From Tretioscincus oriximinensis (lineage: Eukaryota; Chordata; Lepidosauria; Squamata; Gymnophthalmidae), in contig JAJVDF010000968.1 of NCBI GenBank assembly GCA_022410635.1, positions 250,825-314,824 on the forward strand: a stretch of DNA of 64,000 bases, in the 5' to 3' direction. Both the position numbers and the translations under genes were made by a program. The notes beneath the pieces are model-generated. The model saw only the letters and a program-made list of their open reading frames with translations. It did not search any database and was not told the DNA's origin. Below are positions 43,746 through 54,419 of this stretch, one piece after another. Position 1 is the first letter of the stretch. Each line of letters starts with the position of its first letter.

Positions 43746-44585
43746 GAAACCAAGGCTTATGGGTAATGTAGTCACCAAAGAACTCACAAAATCCCCTCCT
43801 GGGCAAAATAGAGACAAGGGCATCAAAATATGTCCTGCTAAATGCTGACATTTACATATCGCCAAACGCCAGCAGGTTTTCCCTACAAACAAATATTTGG
43901 AAATCTTTAAATTATCACTCCCATGATGCTGAGCTGAAGCCGCTAAGGATCCCTGGCGTCGCTGCCTAGAAATCCAATTTTCCAAACTCTGTAAACTGTT
44001 AGGCTTGTGCCATCATGAACCCCGGAAACGGTGCTTCAATATTCAATCTTACGGCATTGCAGATCTTGACTAAGGGCGTTGGTGTGCTTGTTTTTTCTCC
44101 TTTCCGTCGATACAAGGTGAAACCCAAGCAGGGCAGAGACATTTGTTGGCTCAGAGATGCCTTCTGATGACAGCTTTCCCTCTTTTAAAATGGGAATTCT
44201 TTCCTCAGTGTCCACCCGCCCTTCCATCAACCTTCAATCCTTTTCTTTCACTCCCTTCCCCTTGCCGGTTTATTTTTTCTGAAGCTTTTATCAATCCATT
44301 TGCCATAGCCTTCCATTAAGGGAAAGAGGCTGACCTGGTGGTTGGAGAAGGTGGGAGGGGATGAGGGGGATCTTGGCACGCGGCCTGCAGTGGCACCATC
44401 CTGCCCGCTCAGCATCCTGGCGAGGCCGATTGAAATTGTGCCTCACTGCAGTGGAAGGAGGCTGCTGGAAGAGAAAGGGAAGCAGGAATTAAAATGCAGG
44501 GGAAATCTTCCTGAGGCCGGAGGGTCTTCTGCGTGGTGCTTTCAGGGTACGTGGAGCTTCCTGGTTTTAGCATAATGTTTAAAGG
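43746..44585. other. Intron 3, unique sequence with a GC-rich patch
   Basis: 44340-44580 is GC-rich and repeat-free (GGCACGCGGCCTGCAGTGGC). It could be an intronic regulatory element. No exon with matching phase is seen. Confidence 0.35.
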
Positions 44586-44897
44586 CAGGCACAGATAGCT
44601 CAGTCGCTTAGGAATTCGTCTCTCGCCTGGGCGATGGGGTTTCAAAGCCCTGTGTGGGACGTGGGGAGGGCTGAGCACCTTCCACTAGCCTGTAGCTCTA
44701 GCCAACCCAGCTATTCGAAAGTATGAATTGCAAGAAATTGCAACTGACCGCAAGTAGATAAATGGGAACCACCAGAGCCTGGTGGGGAAGATAGAATGGA
44801 AGCCTTCGGGCAAAATATATCCTTGTAAGCCGCTTTGAGTCCCTTTGAAAGGTGAGAAAAGCGGGGTATAAGAACCCAGTTCTTCTTCTTCTTCTTT
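44586..44897 (+). mobile_element. tRNA-derived SINE, full-length
   Basis: GGCACAGATAGCTCAGTCGC head, complete body and tail, (TTC)n at the end. The best-preserved copy by eye, in ARHGEF10L intron 3. Confidence 0.8.
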
Positions 44898-44899
44898 TT

Positions 44900-45760
44900 C
44901 CAGCTGTGGCCAGTCCAATGGCTGGAAAACCATTTCAATGTATGCTGTGTCTTTTGGCTACAATAAACCCAAGATTCTCCCCTGCCCTGAGAGCTGCAGG
45001 ATTATCCTTATGCTCCCTTGCATGCCTAGGGAAGCCCACGCCTGTTTATATGGCTGTTTTTCCTCAGTGCTCGCTGTCATATGGATCAACTCTTCTTCCT
45101 GAGCCTGCTTTTTGAAGTCTGGTATTGATGAGATGATGATGGTGAGGATGAGGATGAGGTTGTTTATTTACATTTCCACCAAGGGGCGGTGCACATAGCT
45201 TTTGTTGCATTGTGCACAACAGACACCTTATGAAGCAGGCATGGCTGAGAGTCCCAAAGGACTGTGACTGGCCCAAGGTAATGCAGGAGGGTGGAATTGA
45301 ACTGNGAGGTGACCAGATAAGAGCCAAGCATTCTAAACTTCTAGACAAAACTGCCTCTTGTTAGTCTCCAAAGTGCTGGCTTTCTGAATAGAGAAGATGA
45401 TTTCTTTGAAATCTCTGGGCATTCTTTTGCAAACCCCATTGGGGACAGGAGTGCTCTGTTAATGAAGCAAACTGCTCTGCCCCCCCCTTTCCCCCACTTG
45501 GTATTGAATCTTGGATTCCCTCCTTTTGCAATCACTGGGTGGTGTTTCTATGGTCTCGCTCTATCTATTGACTGCCTTTAGTAGGATAAGTGCACTCCTT
45601 TTGTGTATGTGCCTGTGCATGAGAGAGAGTGGGAGGGGGGGAAGTAAAAGAGAAAGACGGATCTGCACCAGTCAGTAATGAAAAGATCTAATTTGGCCTC
45701 CGCAGTCGCTGTGCTGCAGTCTTGAACTGGAGCTGAATGGTGGATTGAACATTGTCTAAA
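44900..45760. other. Intron 3, largely unique sequence with a SINE fragment
   Basis: Besides the SINE fragment at 45165-45350, a PLE-like scrap lies at 45355-45410 (TTAGTCTCCAAAGTGCTGGC). Otherwise nothing recognised. Confidence 0.4.
45165..45350 (-). mobile_element. Sauria-type SINE fragment
   Basis: GCACATAGCTTTTGTTGC...CACAACAGACACC...GACTGTGACTGGCCCAAGG...GAACTGNGAGG is the same sequence as at 32615-32760. Confidence 0.6.
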
Positions 45761-45761
45761 T

Positions 45762-46212
45762 CAGTCTTTCTCAAAGTGGACGATAACGCCCCCTTGTGGG
45801 CGCTGGAAGCCTATAGGGGGGCAGTGAAGGGCACAGAGAAGATTGGGGGGTGTTGAAGCGGTTTAGGGGGGGGCGGTGACTTACGGCTGTTTTTGAGTAA
45901 AATTCGAGCCTGATATTAACAAACTGGTTAAAAATCATCAAATTCATCCTTCACATTAGATTAGTTTTAAAATTCAAATTGAAATGTTTGTTTTAATAAC
46001 ACGAATAAAAGTTTTCCTAATATTACAAAATGGTGTTTTACATTACCCTCATCAGAAAGTCTTATTTTCACATGACACACATAATTTAATTATTAAAATA
46101 ATGACTGCGATTGTGATTCTTAAGATGCAGTAAAGTTAAAAAATTTGGGGGGCGCTAGAAAATAATTAATTCTCGAAGTGGGCGGTAGACAAAATAAGTT
46201 TGAGAACCTCTG
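45762..46212. mobile_element. Non-autonomous hAT element (Charlie-like ends), intron 3
   Basis: An exact 8-bp target duplication GTCTAAAT lies at 45754-45761 and 46213-46220. The left end is CAGTCTTTCTCAAAGTGG and the right end read inverted is CAGAGGTTCTCAAACT. CAGNGGTTCTCAAAC is the classic Charlie-type hAT terminus. The 451-bp body is AT-rich and non-coding. It is inserted between the microexon and exon 4 of ARHGEF10L. Confidence 0.85.
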
Positions 46213-46437
46213 GTCTAAATGAATTGCATTACCTTGTTCCTGGGAAAAGGCTGTTGCTTAGCAGTGCCTGGGGCTTGGGATCCAAGGGGCCACGGTCCAA
46301 CATTCAGAACATAATTAAGGAGGCTCTGAGGTGTGTTGAACCCCTGGCATGTGTCTGTATTCACCCAAGGAGCATGAGCTCACCCTTCCCTGCCCGTTCT
46401 TCCTTCTAGTGCTTAAATGTTCCTTGTTTTCTGAATG

Positions 46438-46525
46438 CCAGAATCATACAGTAGGTAGGGACCTCTAGTGTCATTGGGTCCAACCCCCTGCTCAATGCAG
46501 GATTCACTAAACAATCCCAGACTGA
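46438..46525 (-). mobile_element. CR1 3' end fragment, bird-type tail
   Basis: CAGAATCATACAGTAGGTAGGGACCTC...CAACCCCCTGCTCAATGCAGGATTCACTAAAC is the inverted CR1 3' end. Confidence 0.6.
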
Positions 46526-46752
46526 TCACTGTACCAAGAGCCTGCTTTTTTATTAAACTGCCTTTCGGCACACAAGAGCCTATTAAGGAATACAGAAGCA
46601 TCAAGAACCAATTAAGGGAGCAGAAATGCAGCCAGCCAGAATCACTTTCGTTCAGGAGGACCTGCTGGTTGGAGGGGTTGGGAGAAGCGCATTGTCGCAG
46701 AGTCTTACTGGGTACAAAGAAACACTTCAGAGGCAGGTAGCAGCAATCACCC

Positions 46753-47222
46753 TTAAGAACATAAGACCATAAGAAGAGCCCTACTGGAACGGGCCAGAGC
46801 CCACCTAGTCCAGCCTTCTGTCTCACACAGAGGCCCACTGGGCAGCCCGAACAGAGGAAAGCAAAATGTGCTCCTGTTCATGACTCCCTGCAAATGGTAT
46901 TTCAGGAGTCCTGCCTCTTGCTCCATCCCGGGTGCAACATCCAGATATCCATCCTAGTACCTATTTATACCCTTGGTATCCATAAACCTGTCTAGTCCTG
47001 CCTGGAAGCTACCCAAGCTGATAGCTACCACCACCTTTCAATTTCACAGGTTGATGACCCTCTGGATGAAAAAAATACTTTCCTTTGTCTGTTCTCACTT
47101 TTCTGCCCATCGGTTTCAAGGGGTGCCCTCTGGTCCTAGTGTTGTGTGTGAGAGAAAACATATTTTCTCTATTCACCCTGTCCATCCCATGCATGATTTT
47201 GTACACTTCAATCAGATCACCT
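46753..47222 (-). mobile_element. CR1 3' fragment abutting the exon 4 splice acceptor
   Basis: Tail TTAAGAACATAAGACCATAAG at the left, then CR1 text to TTGTACACTTCAATCAGATCACC, where it stops. In other copies here the text continues CTCTCAAAC. Exon 4 of ARHGEF10L starts at 47241, about 18 nt after the CR1 limit. Confidence 0.75.
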
Positions 47223-47240
47223 TTTCTGTCTTCCTTCCAG

Positions 47241-47332
47241 ATTTCTGGGATCGGTCAGCAATGGGGACCTGGTGGGGAATGGCCAGAGTGGAACACGGAC
47301 CTACAGCTGGAAAAGGAAGAGCATCAGACGAG
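47241..47332 (+). CDS. ARHGEF10L: ARHGEF10L coding exon 4
   Basis: The acceptor is TTCCTTCCAG ending at 47240 and the donor is GTACGG at 47333. It enters with 1 base (completing a Glu codon with the microexon) and leaves with 1 base. The reading FLGSVSNGDLVGNGQ...TYSWKRKSIRR matches the conserved VSNGD and SSWKRKSSRR landmarks of ARHGEF10L; the two other frames are not conserved. The basic WKRKSIRR patch follows the acidic exon 2. A minus-strand CR1 remnant ends only about 18 nt upstream, so the branch point probably lies in repeat-derived sequence. Confidence 0.85.
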
Positions 47333-47452
47333 GTACGGCCTTGGGTATCTTGTAGGGCACTTGGAAAGGAATGTGTCATGATGCATTGTTTTGTGGGCTT
47401 AGGAAACAGAGTCCAGGGCTACAGCAACCAAAATGCTCAAATCACGACGACG

Positions 47453-47590
47453 ATAATAATAATAGTAATAATAGTAATAGTAGTAGTAGTAGTGGTAGTA
47501 GTAGTAGTAATAGTAGTAGTAATAGTAGTAGTAATAGTAGTAGTAGTAAAAATAATAATAATAGTAATAATAATAGTAATAGTAATAATT
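47453..47590. repeat. (AAT/AGT)n trinucleotide microsatellite, intron 4
   Basis: AATAATAGTAATAGTAGTAGT... about 138 bp starting 120 bp after exon 4. Continuous frames (poly-Val/Ile, poly-Ser/Asn) are not coding. Confidence 0.9.
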
Positions 47591-47854
47591 TAAAAAGGAA
47601 TTAACAACAACAACATTTATTTATAGCGCTCTTTCCACTAAAGGCCGGTATCAAACTAAATAATACAATCTTAAGTAATAAAAGGCATGTGGGAAAGTTC
47701 AACATTCCGAGATATAACAACTTGGAACTTCAGCAGCCTCCAGAGATCAGAGTCCTGGTTTGGAAACTGGCTAAAAGACAGAAAACAGAGGGAAGTAATA
47801 AACGGGCAGTTCTCTAGGTGGAAAGGTGTGAGAAGTGGAATGCCCCTGGGTTCA

Positions 47855-48000
47855 ATGCAGGGACGGAAAAGAAGAGCGATGGAAGGAATGGATGAAAGAT
47901 AGAAGTGAAGGAAGGAAGATAAAGAAGAAAAATAAAAAAGGAAAGAAAGAAGGAAGGAAGGCAAACAGAAAGAAAGAAGGAACGAAACAAAGAAGTTAAA
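47855..48000. repeat. GGAA/GAAA purine-rich tract
   Basis: GGAAGGAATGGATGAAAGATAG...GAAGGAAGGAAGG, similar to 37160-37335. Confidence 0.7.
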
Positions 48001-48089
48001 AAGAAAGTTTATCAGGCCTTTTCAGAACCTATGTAAATCTTCTGCCCTAAGGTTATGTGGGACGGTGTTCCACAAGTGAGGGGCTAGGT

Positions 48090-48310
48090 CAGTGGTGGGA
48101 TTCAGCTGGTTCACACTGGTTCCGTAGAACTGATATCTGTGTTGTTGTTGTTGTTTTTGAGTTCGGCAAACCAGTTGCTAAACCATCCAGGCCCCGCCTA
48201 CTGCCAGAAATGACATACTTAAGATGTCATTTCTGGTTGCCGCTTCCTGGAAATGACATCAGTCGTTTGGCCAGAGAACCGGTTATTAAATTATTTGAAT
48301 CCCACTAGTG
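48090..48310. mobile_element. Short non-autonomous hAT element, intron 4
   Basis: An 8-bp target duplication with one mismatch, GGCTAGGT (48082-48089) and GGCTAGCT (48311-48318). Inverted termini are CAGTGGTGGGATTCAGCTGG and, read inverted from the right, CACTAGTGGGATTCAAATAAT. The middle holds a hairpin GAAATGACATACTTAAGATGTCATTTC. No coding potential. Confidence 0.8.
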
Positions 48311-48319
48311 GGCTAGCTC

Positions 48320-49060
48320 CTGAAAAGCATATAATGACGATATTGCCATCCATGTTGGAGGTGCAGTCAGATTGTGTTTATTTGCTGACCTTGTCTCTCT
48401 TGTTGGTACACACCAGGGTAGTCTGAGTGACAAGTATCCTGGGGTGTCTAGGGCTTTAAAACATAAAACTAGCTGCTTAAATTGTGCTCTGGCTCAAATG
48501 GGGAGCCAGGATAAGGAACTGTTCAGGTTCATAATATGTGAACATTCTGGGCGTTATATACAACACATACTGTGCAAGTTTGGAGCAAAATGAGTGGCAG
48601 TAGAGAACATTGAAGAAGGCCTGCTAAAAGCCTATTGCTTTAATCAAGGCATGAGACTACCAACCAGTTACTTGGACCAGTAATTTAGCTATCTCGATCG
48701 AAAAGTATTTTCAGAGTCTTCGAATATTGCGGAGGTGGGAACTGCAGACATTCGCTGTGGACTCGGTAAAAGGTAGTAGAGACAAATGCTCTTCCAGTAT
48801 AAACTCCAAGGGGTTTTTTTGCAGATGATGCGAGCAGGTGGTTTTGTAAATGAATGTTGGGGGATGGAATAAGCGCTCCCGGGCAATCTGGTTAAAATAT
48901 CAGACTTGTCTTATTCTGTGCAGTTCACTTGAATGTCTCCCACCCAGGCTTCATCGTGAGCCCATCACCGAAGGAGGAAGATGTCGGCTCCCTCATAGCT
49001 TCCAAGGTGCTAGGACTTGGCCTCTCAGTTCAACTCTCCCTTGTGTTGCTTTTATTCCAG
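48320..49060. other. Intron 4, last part, nothing recognised
   Basis: Unique-looking sequence. No conserved frame before exon 5. Confidence 0.5.
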
Positions 49061-49144
49061 GTGATCAGTTTAGTTCGTCCGTCCCAGAAGACGACGTGAT
49101 CTATGATGATGTTCCTTGTGAGAATGAGGACCTGGATCAGCGTG
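49061..49144 (+). CDS. ARHGEF10L: ARHGEF10L coding exon 5 (VIYDDVP motif)
   Basis: The acceptor is TTTATTCCAG ending at 49060 and the donor is GTACGG at 49145. It enters and leaves with the phase needed by its neighbours (2 bases in, 1 base out). It encodes DQFSSSVPEDDVIYDDVPCE followed by NEDLDQR. The EDDVIYDDVPCE stretch is nearly identical to the tyrosine-containing acidic motif of ARHGEF10L and its paralogue ARHGEF10. The YDDVP tyrosine sits in an acidic context that could be phosphorylated (inference). Confidence 0.9.
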
Positions 49145-50156
49145 GTACGGCAGTTCCCCAAATGCCTCCTGGTTCTAGGTGTCGTGTCCTAGTTTCTTGA
49201 TCTCCCCTCTTTTTGACCTGATTTACCACAGTCATTTCTCATCCTATCCTGTCTCTTCCTTTTTGTTTTGAAATCATGACCACCCATCTTGATTTTTACC
49301 TACAAGTCTTTGATCATGCTGGTCTCTCCACCTTAAGACTTTTATGCAGTTGCCTTTCCTTATCAGGTTTTTTTATGGCCACATATTTATGTGCATGAAA
49401 GCAGATGGATGGATGGAATGGGTCACGTCTGGTCCAGTGGAACAGTTCTTTCATTGTGATATCGATGGACATCAGGGTTATCAAAGTCCATAAGTCTGAA
49501 GCAAGAATAAGTGGTCTGTCTTGAAGGGCAAATGGAGGTTGTGAGCAGAGCAGGATATGTGCTGGTGGGCTTCGTTACATAGCTGGTTGACCACTGAGCG
49601 GACTCAACTAGTTTGGCTACAGACCTGATCAGTTAGGACACTTCTTAGGTCTTGCCTCTGAAGACCATCTGCTGGGAAATGGTAAACAGAGCAAGATGTA
49701 TGTTCATGTTCTGTTGTTAGGCTTCTTTATGCAAATGGTTGGTCACAGAGAAGACCCATGGGCTGTATCCAGTGAGGTGTCTTTTATATTCTTGTATTTG
49801 TGGAAGTCAGGGCTATCGGTGACTGTTAGTTTGATGGCGAAGAGATATAGGATTTGTGAACTCTTTCATTAGGGGAACCTGAATTTTTAATTCCACTCGG
49901 TGCTAAACTTCAAGAAACACACAAAGAAAGCAACCTTGGGCTATATTACTGTGTTTCCTTGCTCTAATTCCATCTCATTAATTCATTCTTTTTCCTCCTT
50001 TCTCCTTTTTTTATAGCTTCTTTCCATCTTTTATTTAAATTTCACTTTTCCTTTTCCAGTCCACTTCTGAAATTCCAGCTTGCCTGGTGCTGATCCCCAG
50101 CCCACTTCAGGTGGATCCTAACCAGGGTCCACCTTCTCCTCCCACTTCTCCTACAG
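49145..50156. other. Intron 5, nothing recognised
   Basis: No repeats of the families above. The open frame 50087-50156 directly before exon 6 is excluded by splice phase. Confidence 0.5.
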
Positions 50157-50323
50157 ATTCCGAGAGAAGCCTCATTTACGAAGATGTCCACCAAGACAAG
50201 GACCCGGCAGAAGCTGAGGATCTAGGCTGGAGCTCCAGTGAATTTGAAAGTTACAGCGAAGACTCAGCAGAGGAGAACAAAGAGGTGGAACCAGCTAAGC
50301 CAAAAGTCTCCTTCCAACCCAAG
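50157..50323 (+). CDS. ARHGEF10L: ARHGEF10L coding exon 6 ([13 protein letters not shown] motif)
   Basis: The acceptor is CTTCTCCTACAG ending at 50156 and the donor is GTAAGC at 50324; 2 bases in, phase 0 out. It encodes [16 protein letters not shown], then [17 protein letters not shown], then [11 protein letters not shown]. The [17 protein letters not shown] block is a hallmark of ARHGEF10L/ARHGEF10. A longer open frame runs upstream to 50087, but joining any upstream AG there breaks the phase or hits a stop, so the acceptor at 50156 is chosen. Confidence 0.93.
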
Positions 50324-50469
50324 GTAAGCAGAGACAATAAGATGGGATGTAGATGCTTTCTACAAGACTACATTTAGGAATCTGGTCCAAACGTCCTCAA
50401 TACTGGCACAATACTCAATCACATAAAGTGATTATTCCTCTCTACAATATTGTGGAATTTACTTCCAGA

Positions 50470-51395
50470 AGTGGTGGTATCAGCTAGCAGCCTGGATAGC
50501 TTTCAGACAGGATTAGAAAAGTTCACAGAAGCCAAGGGTATCAATAGTTACTAGGATGATCTCTTGATCCTTCCTCCGAGATGGAGCAACAGGAAGCATT
50601 TCTGAAGGATCATTTGCAGGGGGTTGAGAAGTGGGGAGGGTTTTGCCTTCTTCTTCTTGAGATGCCCCCGGGCAATTGGTGGATCAATGTAGGCTATGGC
50701 AGGCCCCACTTGCCACATCCAAATGCCAGTGGAGACTATAACCGGCCCCAGCGGCATGCATATGGCAGATCCCTAGTAGGAAACAAGTGAGAGTTTCGCC
50801 TTTTGCTGCTTGAGATGGCCAGGAGCAATTGGTGGGGTAGTGGGTGAGACAGAAGGCTGGATTCCTCTTACGATCTATGTTCTTACTTTACTTTGACCAC
50901 ACTTGGAATACAGTGTTCAATTTTGGGTACCCCAATTTAAAAAGGACATTGATAAACTGGAGCAAGTCCCAAAGAGAGTTACAAGGATGGCGAGTGGTCT
51001 GGAAACCATGAAGTCTTATGAGTAATGATTAAAGGATCTTGCGATATTTAATCTGCAAAAGAGAAGACCGATAGGAGACCTGATAGCTGCCTACAAATAT
51101 CTGAAGGGCTGCCACAGAGCAGAGGGATCAACTTTGTTCTCATTGGTACAGGGAAGGACTAGAAACAATGGGATGAAACTGCAAGGAAGGAGATTTAGAA
51201 ACCAGGAAAAACCTTCTGACATTAAGGGTGATAAACCAGTGGACCAGGTTGCTACAGGAAGTGGAGTTCTCCTTCACTGGAAGTCTTCAAATAGAGGCTG
51301 GGCAGCCATCAGTCTGGGGTGGTTTCCTGCATTGAGCAGAGGGTTGGATTCCATGACACTGGAGATCGCTTCCAACTCTGTGATTCTATAATGGG
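50470..51395 (+). mobile_element. CR1 fragments in intron 6
   Basis: 50470-50890 is a (TTCTTATG)-type CR1 3' end with a MITE-like block near 50690. 50890-51395 is a second copy with GACATTGATAAACTGGAGCAAG, AGAGGAGACC-type coding text and a 3' end CTTCCAACTCTGTGATTCTATAAT. Both plus strand. Confidence 0.65.
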
Positions 51396-51629
51396 AAACG
51401 AAGGTTACAAGCAGGGGAAGCCAGACCTCCATCTCTTTAGGACATCCCCAATCCCGCTCACTAACCCCATTAATGGCTACCTTGATGGTAACATGCATTT
51501 ATGTCTTTTGTTCTGCATTTTGGCTTGGAATGGTCTTTACCTTCTTACTTGGATGTCTTTGCTTCTCTTTCCTCCTTTCTGCTGTTTCTGCTTTTTCATG
51601 CATTGCTGCTGGCTTTCGGGGGTTGCCAG

Positions 51630-51746
51630 CTTTCTCCTGACCTGCATAGGCTAAAGGAGAGGTGCTCCCGGACTAAGAGGGACCTCCTGGCTTTGAAAGT
51701 TGGGGGGAGAGAGATGCAGGAGCTGAAGCAGAGATACGATTGCAAG
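51630..51746 (+). CDS. ARHGEF10L: ARHGEF10L coding exon 7 (coiled-coil-like region)
   Basis: The acceptor is GGTTGCCAG ending at 51629 and the donor is GTATAG at 51747. It is 117 nt, phase 0 to 0. It encodes [20 protein letters not shown] followed by [19 protein letters not shown], matching the charged helical segment upstream of the DH domain in ARHGEF10L. Heptad-like spacing of Leu/Ala and charged residues suggests a short coiled coil. The segment [11 protein letters not shown] runs straight into exon 8 [15 protein letters not shown], as in mammals. Confidence 0.93.
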
Positions 51747-53437
51747 GTATAGTTTCTTTTCCCCTAGGGTCCCCCACGCCTTACGTTTACCTCTTCACTG
51801 TCCCTGTTTGATGGCCATGGAAATCACTTTGTCTCCTTTAGACCTTTGCTTGCTCTACTCACTATTCTTTGCAGAAACTAACTATTTAAAATTAAAAACA
51901 GAATCCCTTCTCCTTTCAACACATTGCTCCCTTCGTTTAGTGTTAGGAATGTATTCCTGAGCTCTGTGGGGAAAAAACAGATACACAGAAACTCTTCCCC
52001 CATTGGTGACCTGGTGGAATCCAAAGGCTTTGAATGGTGGATTTCATCTAGGCTGGAGCTCCAGAGGGTCCAAAATGGTGATGTCTGCTGAAGTTAATAG
52101 GAATTGGAGTCCAAAAGGGCTCTGCTGACAGGATGGCTGGAGCTGGACTCCAGGGTGCAGATGAAAGGGATTGGAGATCAGAATAAGTATTGTTGCTCAG
52201 GGCTGACCTATGGAATCAGAATCCCTCAGGAAATCCAGAGGAAAATAGCCTTAGTAAATGTGTGATGTATGGTGTGAATAATGTGGCCTTTTGATAAATA
52301 ATAGCACATTTTGTCTCTTTGGGTTGGTCAAACACTCATGCCTGCTATAGTTAGGCTAGGGCACACCAGCTCTTTCTGAATGAGGCTTTATTTTGGAATA
52401 TATCTTGGAATTGGGATCTGCCATATGTATGCCAGTGGATGCCAAATTATATCCTATAACAAAGCCCGGTCAAGAAACGGCCATCCCCTCCTTGGTCCAG
52501 TATCCTGTCCCTGGTTCTTATTTTACCATGAGATGAATGTCACTCAAAGGAGTAAAGTATCCTTTTGCTGATAGGTTCTCTTCTTTAAAAAAGGGGGTTA
52601 ATTTTAAAAAATGATTCCAACTCTTTAAATGGTTAATTATTTTTTAAAGGTATCGCAAGTGTCTTGAATGATGTTTTTGATACAAGATCATATTGCTGAA
52701 TTTTTAAAATACATTGCAAATAAAGAGCAAGATGCTCATTTCAGAAACAGCAAAATATTTCTTAGCCTGATTTTAAAGGTTACGTGAAGAGATGCAAGCA
52801 AAATTAGACATTTGCCAGTTTGGTCAGTTCATTATTTAAAGCTTTCATTGAACTGAATCATCCTGTTGTTTCCAAAATTGTGGTTTGAACTGTGAGTCCA
52901 AAGCAAGGAGATTCTAATGACCCAAAGAGGTACCTAATGCACTAGGGTGGTTCTAAGGAAAGGCAGTCTTCACCTGGCTTGCTGGTTGCATGTAAACTAA
53001 GCCACCCTCTTATCTGAACCAAGGCTGTTTGGTTTGATTTGCACCAAGCCACTAAAACAGCTAAGGAATCAAGGAGGTTCCTATGAACTAAGTGGAATTT
53101 ACCACTGATGACTGCAAACTGAGCCACCCTCTCATTTGAACCAAGGGTGTTTAGTTTGAGTCGAATCAAACCATTGAAATTTCAACTCATGCACATCCCT
53201 GTTCAGAGCACCAATGGACGGGCTTCTACCTCTGTAAAGTGCTTCTCTAAGCTAACAAAATGATTCACCATTGCCATCGATGTAGCTAGGAAAGATCAAT
53301 CATTTGCCTAGACGCGGGGAACGTTATTTCCTGGCCGCTTTCGNGAAACGGCAGAGAGGGATTTACTTGGGAGGATGCAGCCTGCTGACTTCTCTTTCAT
53401 TTTCCCTTCTGTGCTCTTCTTCTTGGCTTCGGCAAAG
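51747..53437. other. Intron 7, mostly unique, with a local duplication
   Basis: A diverged direct repeat of about 45 bp (AAACTAAGCCACCCTCTTATC near 52994 and AAACTGAGCCACCCTCTCATT near 53115) with a ~121-bp period. Otherwise AT-rich sequence. Confidence 0.5.
52375..52440. mobile_element. MITE-like repeat, left half, intron 7
   Basis: GAATGAGGCTTTATTTTGGAATATATC with GCCATATGTATGCCAGTGG. Confidence 0.4.
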
Positions 53438-53546
53438 ATGACACAACTGATGAAAGCAGCCAAGAGTGGAACCAAGGATGGTTTGGAGAAGACAAAGATT
53501 GCTGTGATGCGGAAGGTGAATTTCTTGCAGAAGAAAGATGTCCCAG
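53438..53546 (+). CDS. ARHGEF10L: ARHGEF10L coding exon 8
   Basis: The acceptor is GGCAAAG ending at 53437 behind a CTTCTTCTTGG tract, and the donor is GTAAAC at 53547. Phase 0 in, phase 1 out. It encodes [20 protein letters not shown] then [16 protein letters not shown], nearly identical to the mammalian segment. The split Gly codon can be completed either by exon 9 or by the cassette exon at 55807-55908, so this is the upstream side of a probable alternative-splicing choice. Confidence 0.95.
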
Positions 53547-53639
53547 GTAAACAAATGAACCAGAAAAGAAAGCAGGACAAAAGTAGGACTCAAGCTTTCT
53601 GGCAAAAAATAATCTGGCAAGTTATAAATGCCAGATTCC

Positions 53640-53790
53640 TATTATTGATTGATTGATTGATTCTCATATACTGCTCTATACCTGAAGTTCTCAGAGTGGT
53701 TAACAATAAAATCAAAAGTACAAAATTGACCATTTAAAAACAGTGCCTAAAGGTGGTGAAAGGAAAGCCAGATGAAAGAGGTGCATCTTC
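53640..53790 (-). mobile_element. L2-clade 3' end in intron 8, preceded by (TTGA)n
   Basis: (ATTG)n at 53640-53662 then TCTCATATACTGCTCTATACCTGAAGTTCTCAGAGTGG. Confidence 0.5.
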
Positions 53791-54264
53791 AGGGCTGGAT
53801 CCAGAAGTGGTTCCCATGCTTCCTGTATTGCTTGTGCCCTGATTGCTCAAGCAACACCGTAAGATTTGAGATGGATGTTGTAAGTCCTTGGATGGTACTT
53901 TGCCCAGAAGCAGGCCCTATGGACTCTCCTCATTGAATGTTTCAATGACTTAATGAGGTTCCCACAGCTCACAGATGTGGCAACCTCTTCTGAACTTCTC
54001 TGAGGAATTCTGCTTTCATTTTGTGACAGATATTGAGTCATTGTGGGGAAAAAACATTACTGCTTACGTCTGGGGTCGCCTCACATCATAAACGAAACTG
54101 TAGAAAGGGTGGGACAAAGATACTTGAGACCACAGTACTGAATGACTAATTTGAGACTCTCCAAAGGTTCATAGCTTCTGTTCTCTTATGTGACAATGCT
54201 TCCAAGGAGATTTCTTTGTTAAAGAATCCATGGAGGCCATCTATTTCGACCTCCAATAATCTCT

Positions 54265-54410
54265 GGCAGAATTCAAAGGTGCAGCCTAGTTAGTCTGGAT
54301 CAGAATTTCTACCAAGGGGACTTGTAGCACCTTAGAGACTAACAAGGAAAAACTTAGTAGCATGAACTTTCATACACTCTAAGTCTTCTTCAGGTTCAGT
54401 GAACAATGGC
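54265..54410 (-). mobile_element. Penelope-like fragment in ARHGEF10L intron 8
   Basis: AAGGGGACTTGTAGCACCTTAGAGACTAACAAGG followed by GAACTTTCATACACTCTAAGTCTTCTTCAG. Terminal PLE motif without coding sequence. Confidence 0.5.
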
Positions 54411-54419
54411 TTAGGGACA

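Noticed and set aside
46973..47593. 206-codon frame across exon 4 and the AAT/AGT repeat
   Set aside because: Starts in antisense CR1 sequence, reads exon 4 in the wrong frame (DFWDRSAMG...) and ends in the microsatellite. Only the exon 4 frame with VSNGD is conserved.
50087..50156. Extension of exon 6 upstream ([16 protein letters not shown]...)
   Set aside because: Upstream AGs give the wrong phase with exon 5 or an immediate TAA; the conserved protein starts after 50156.
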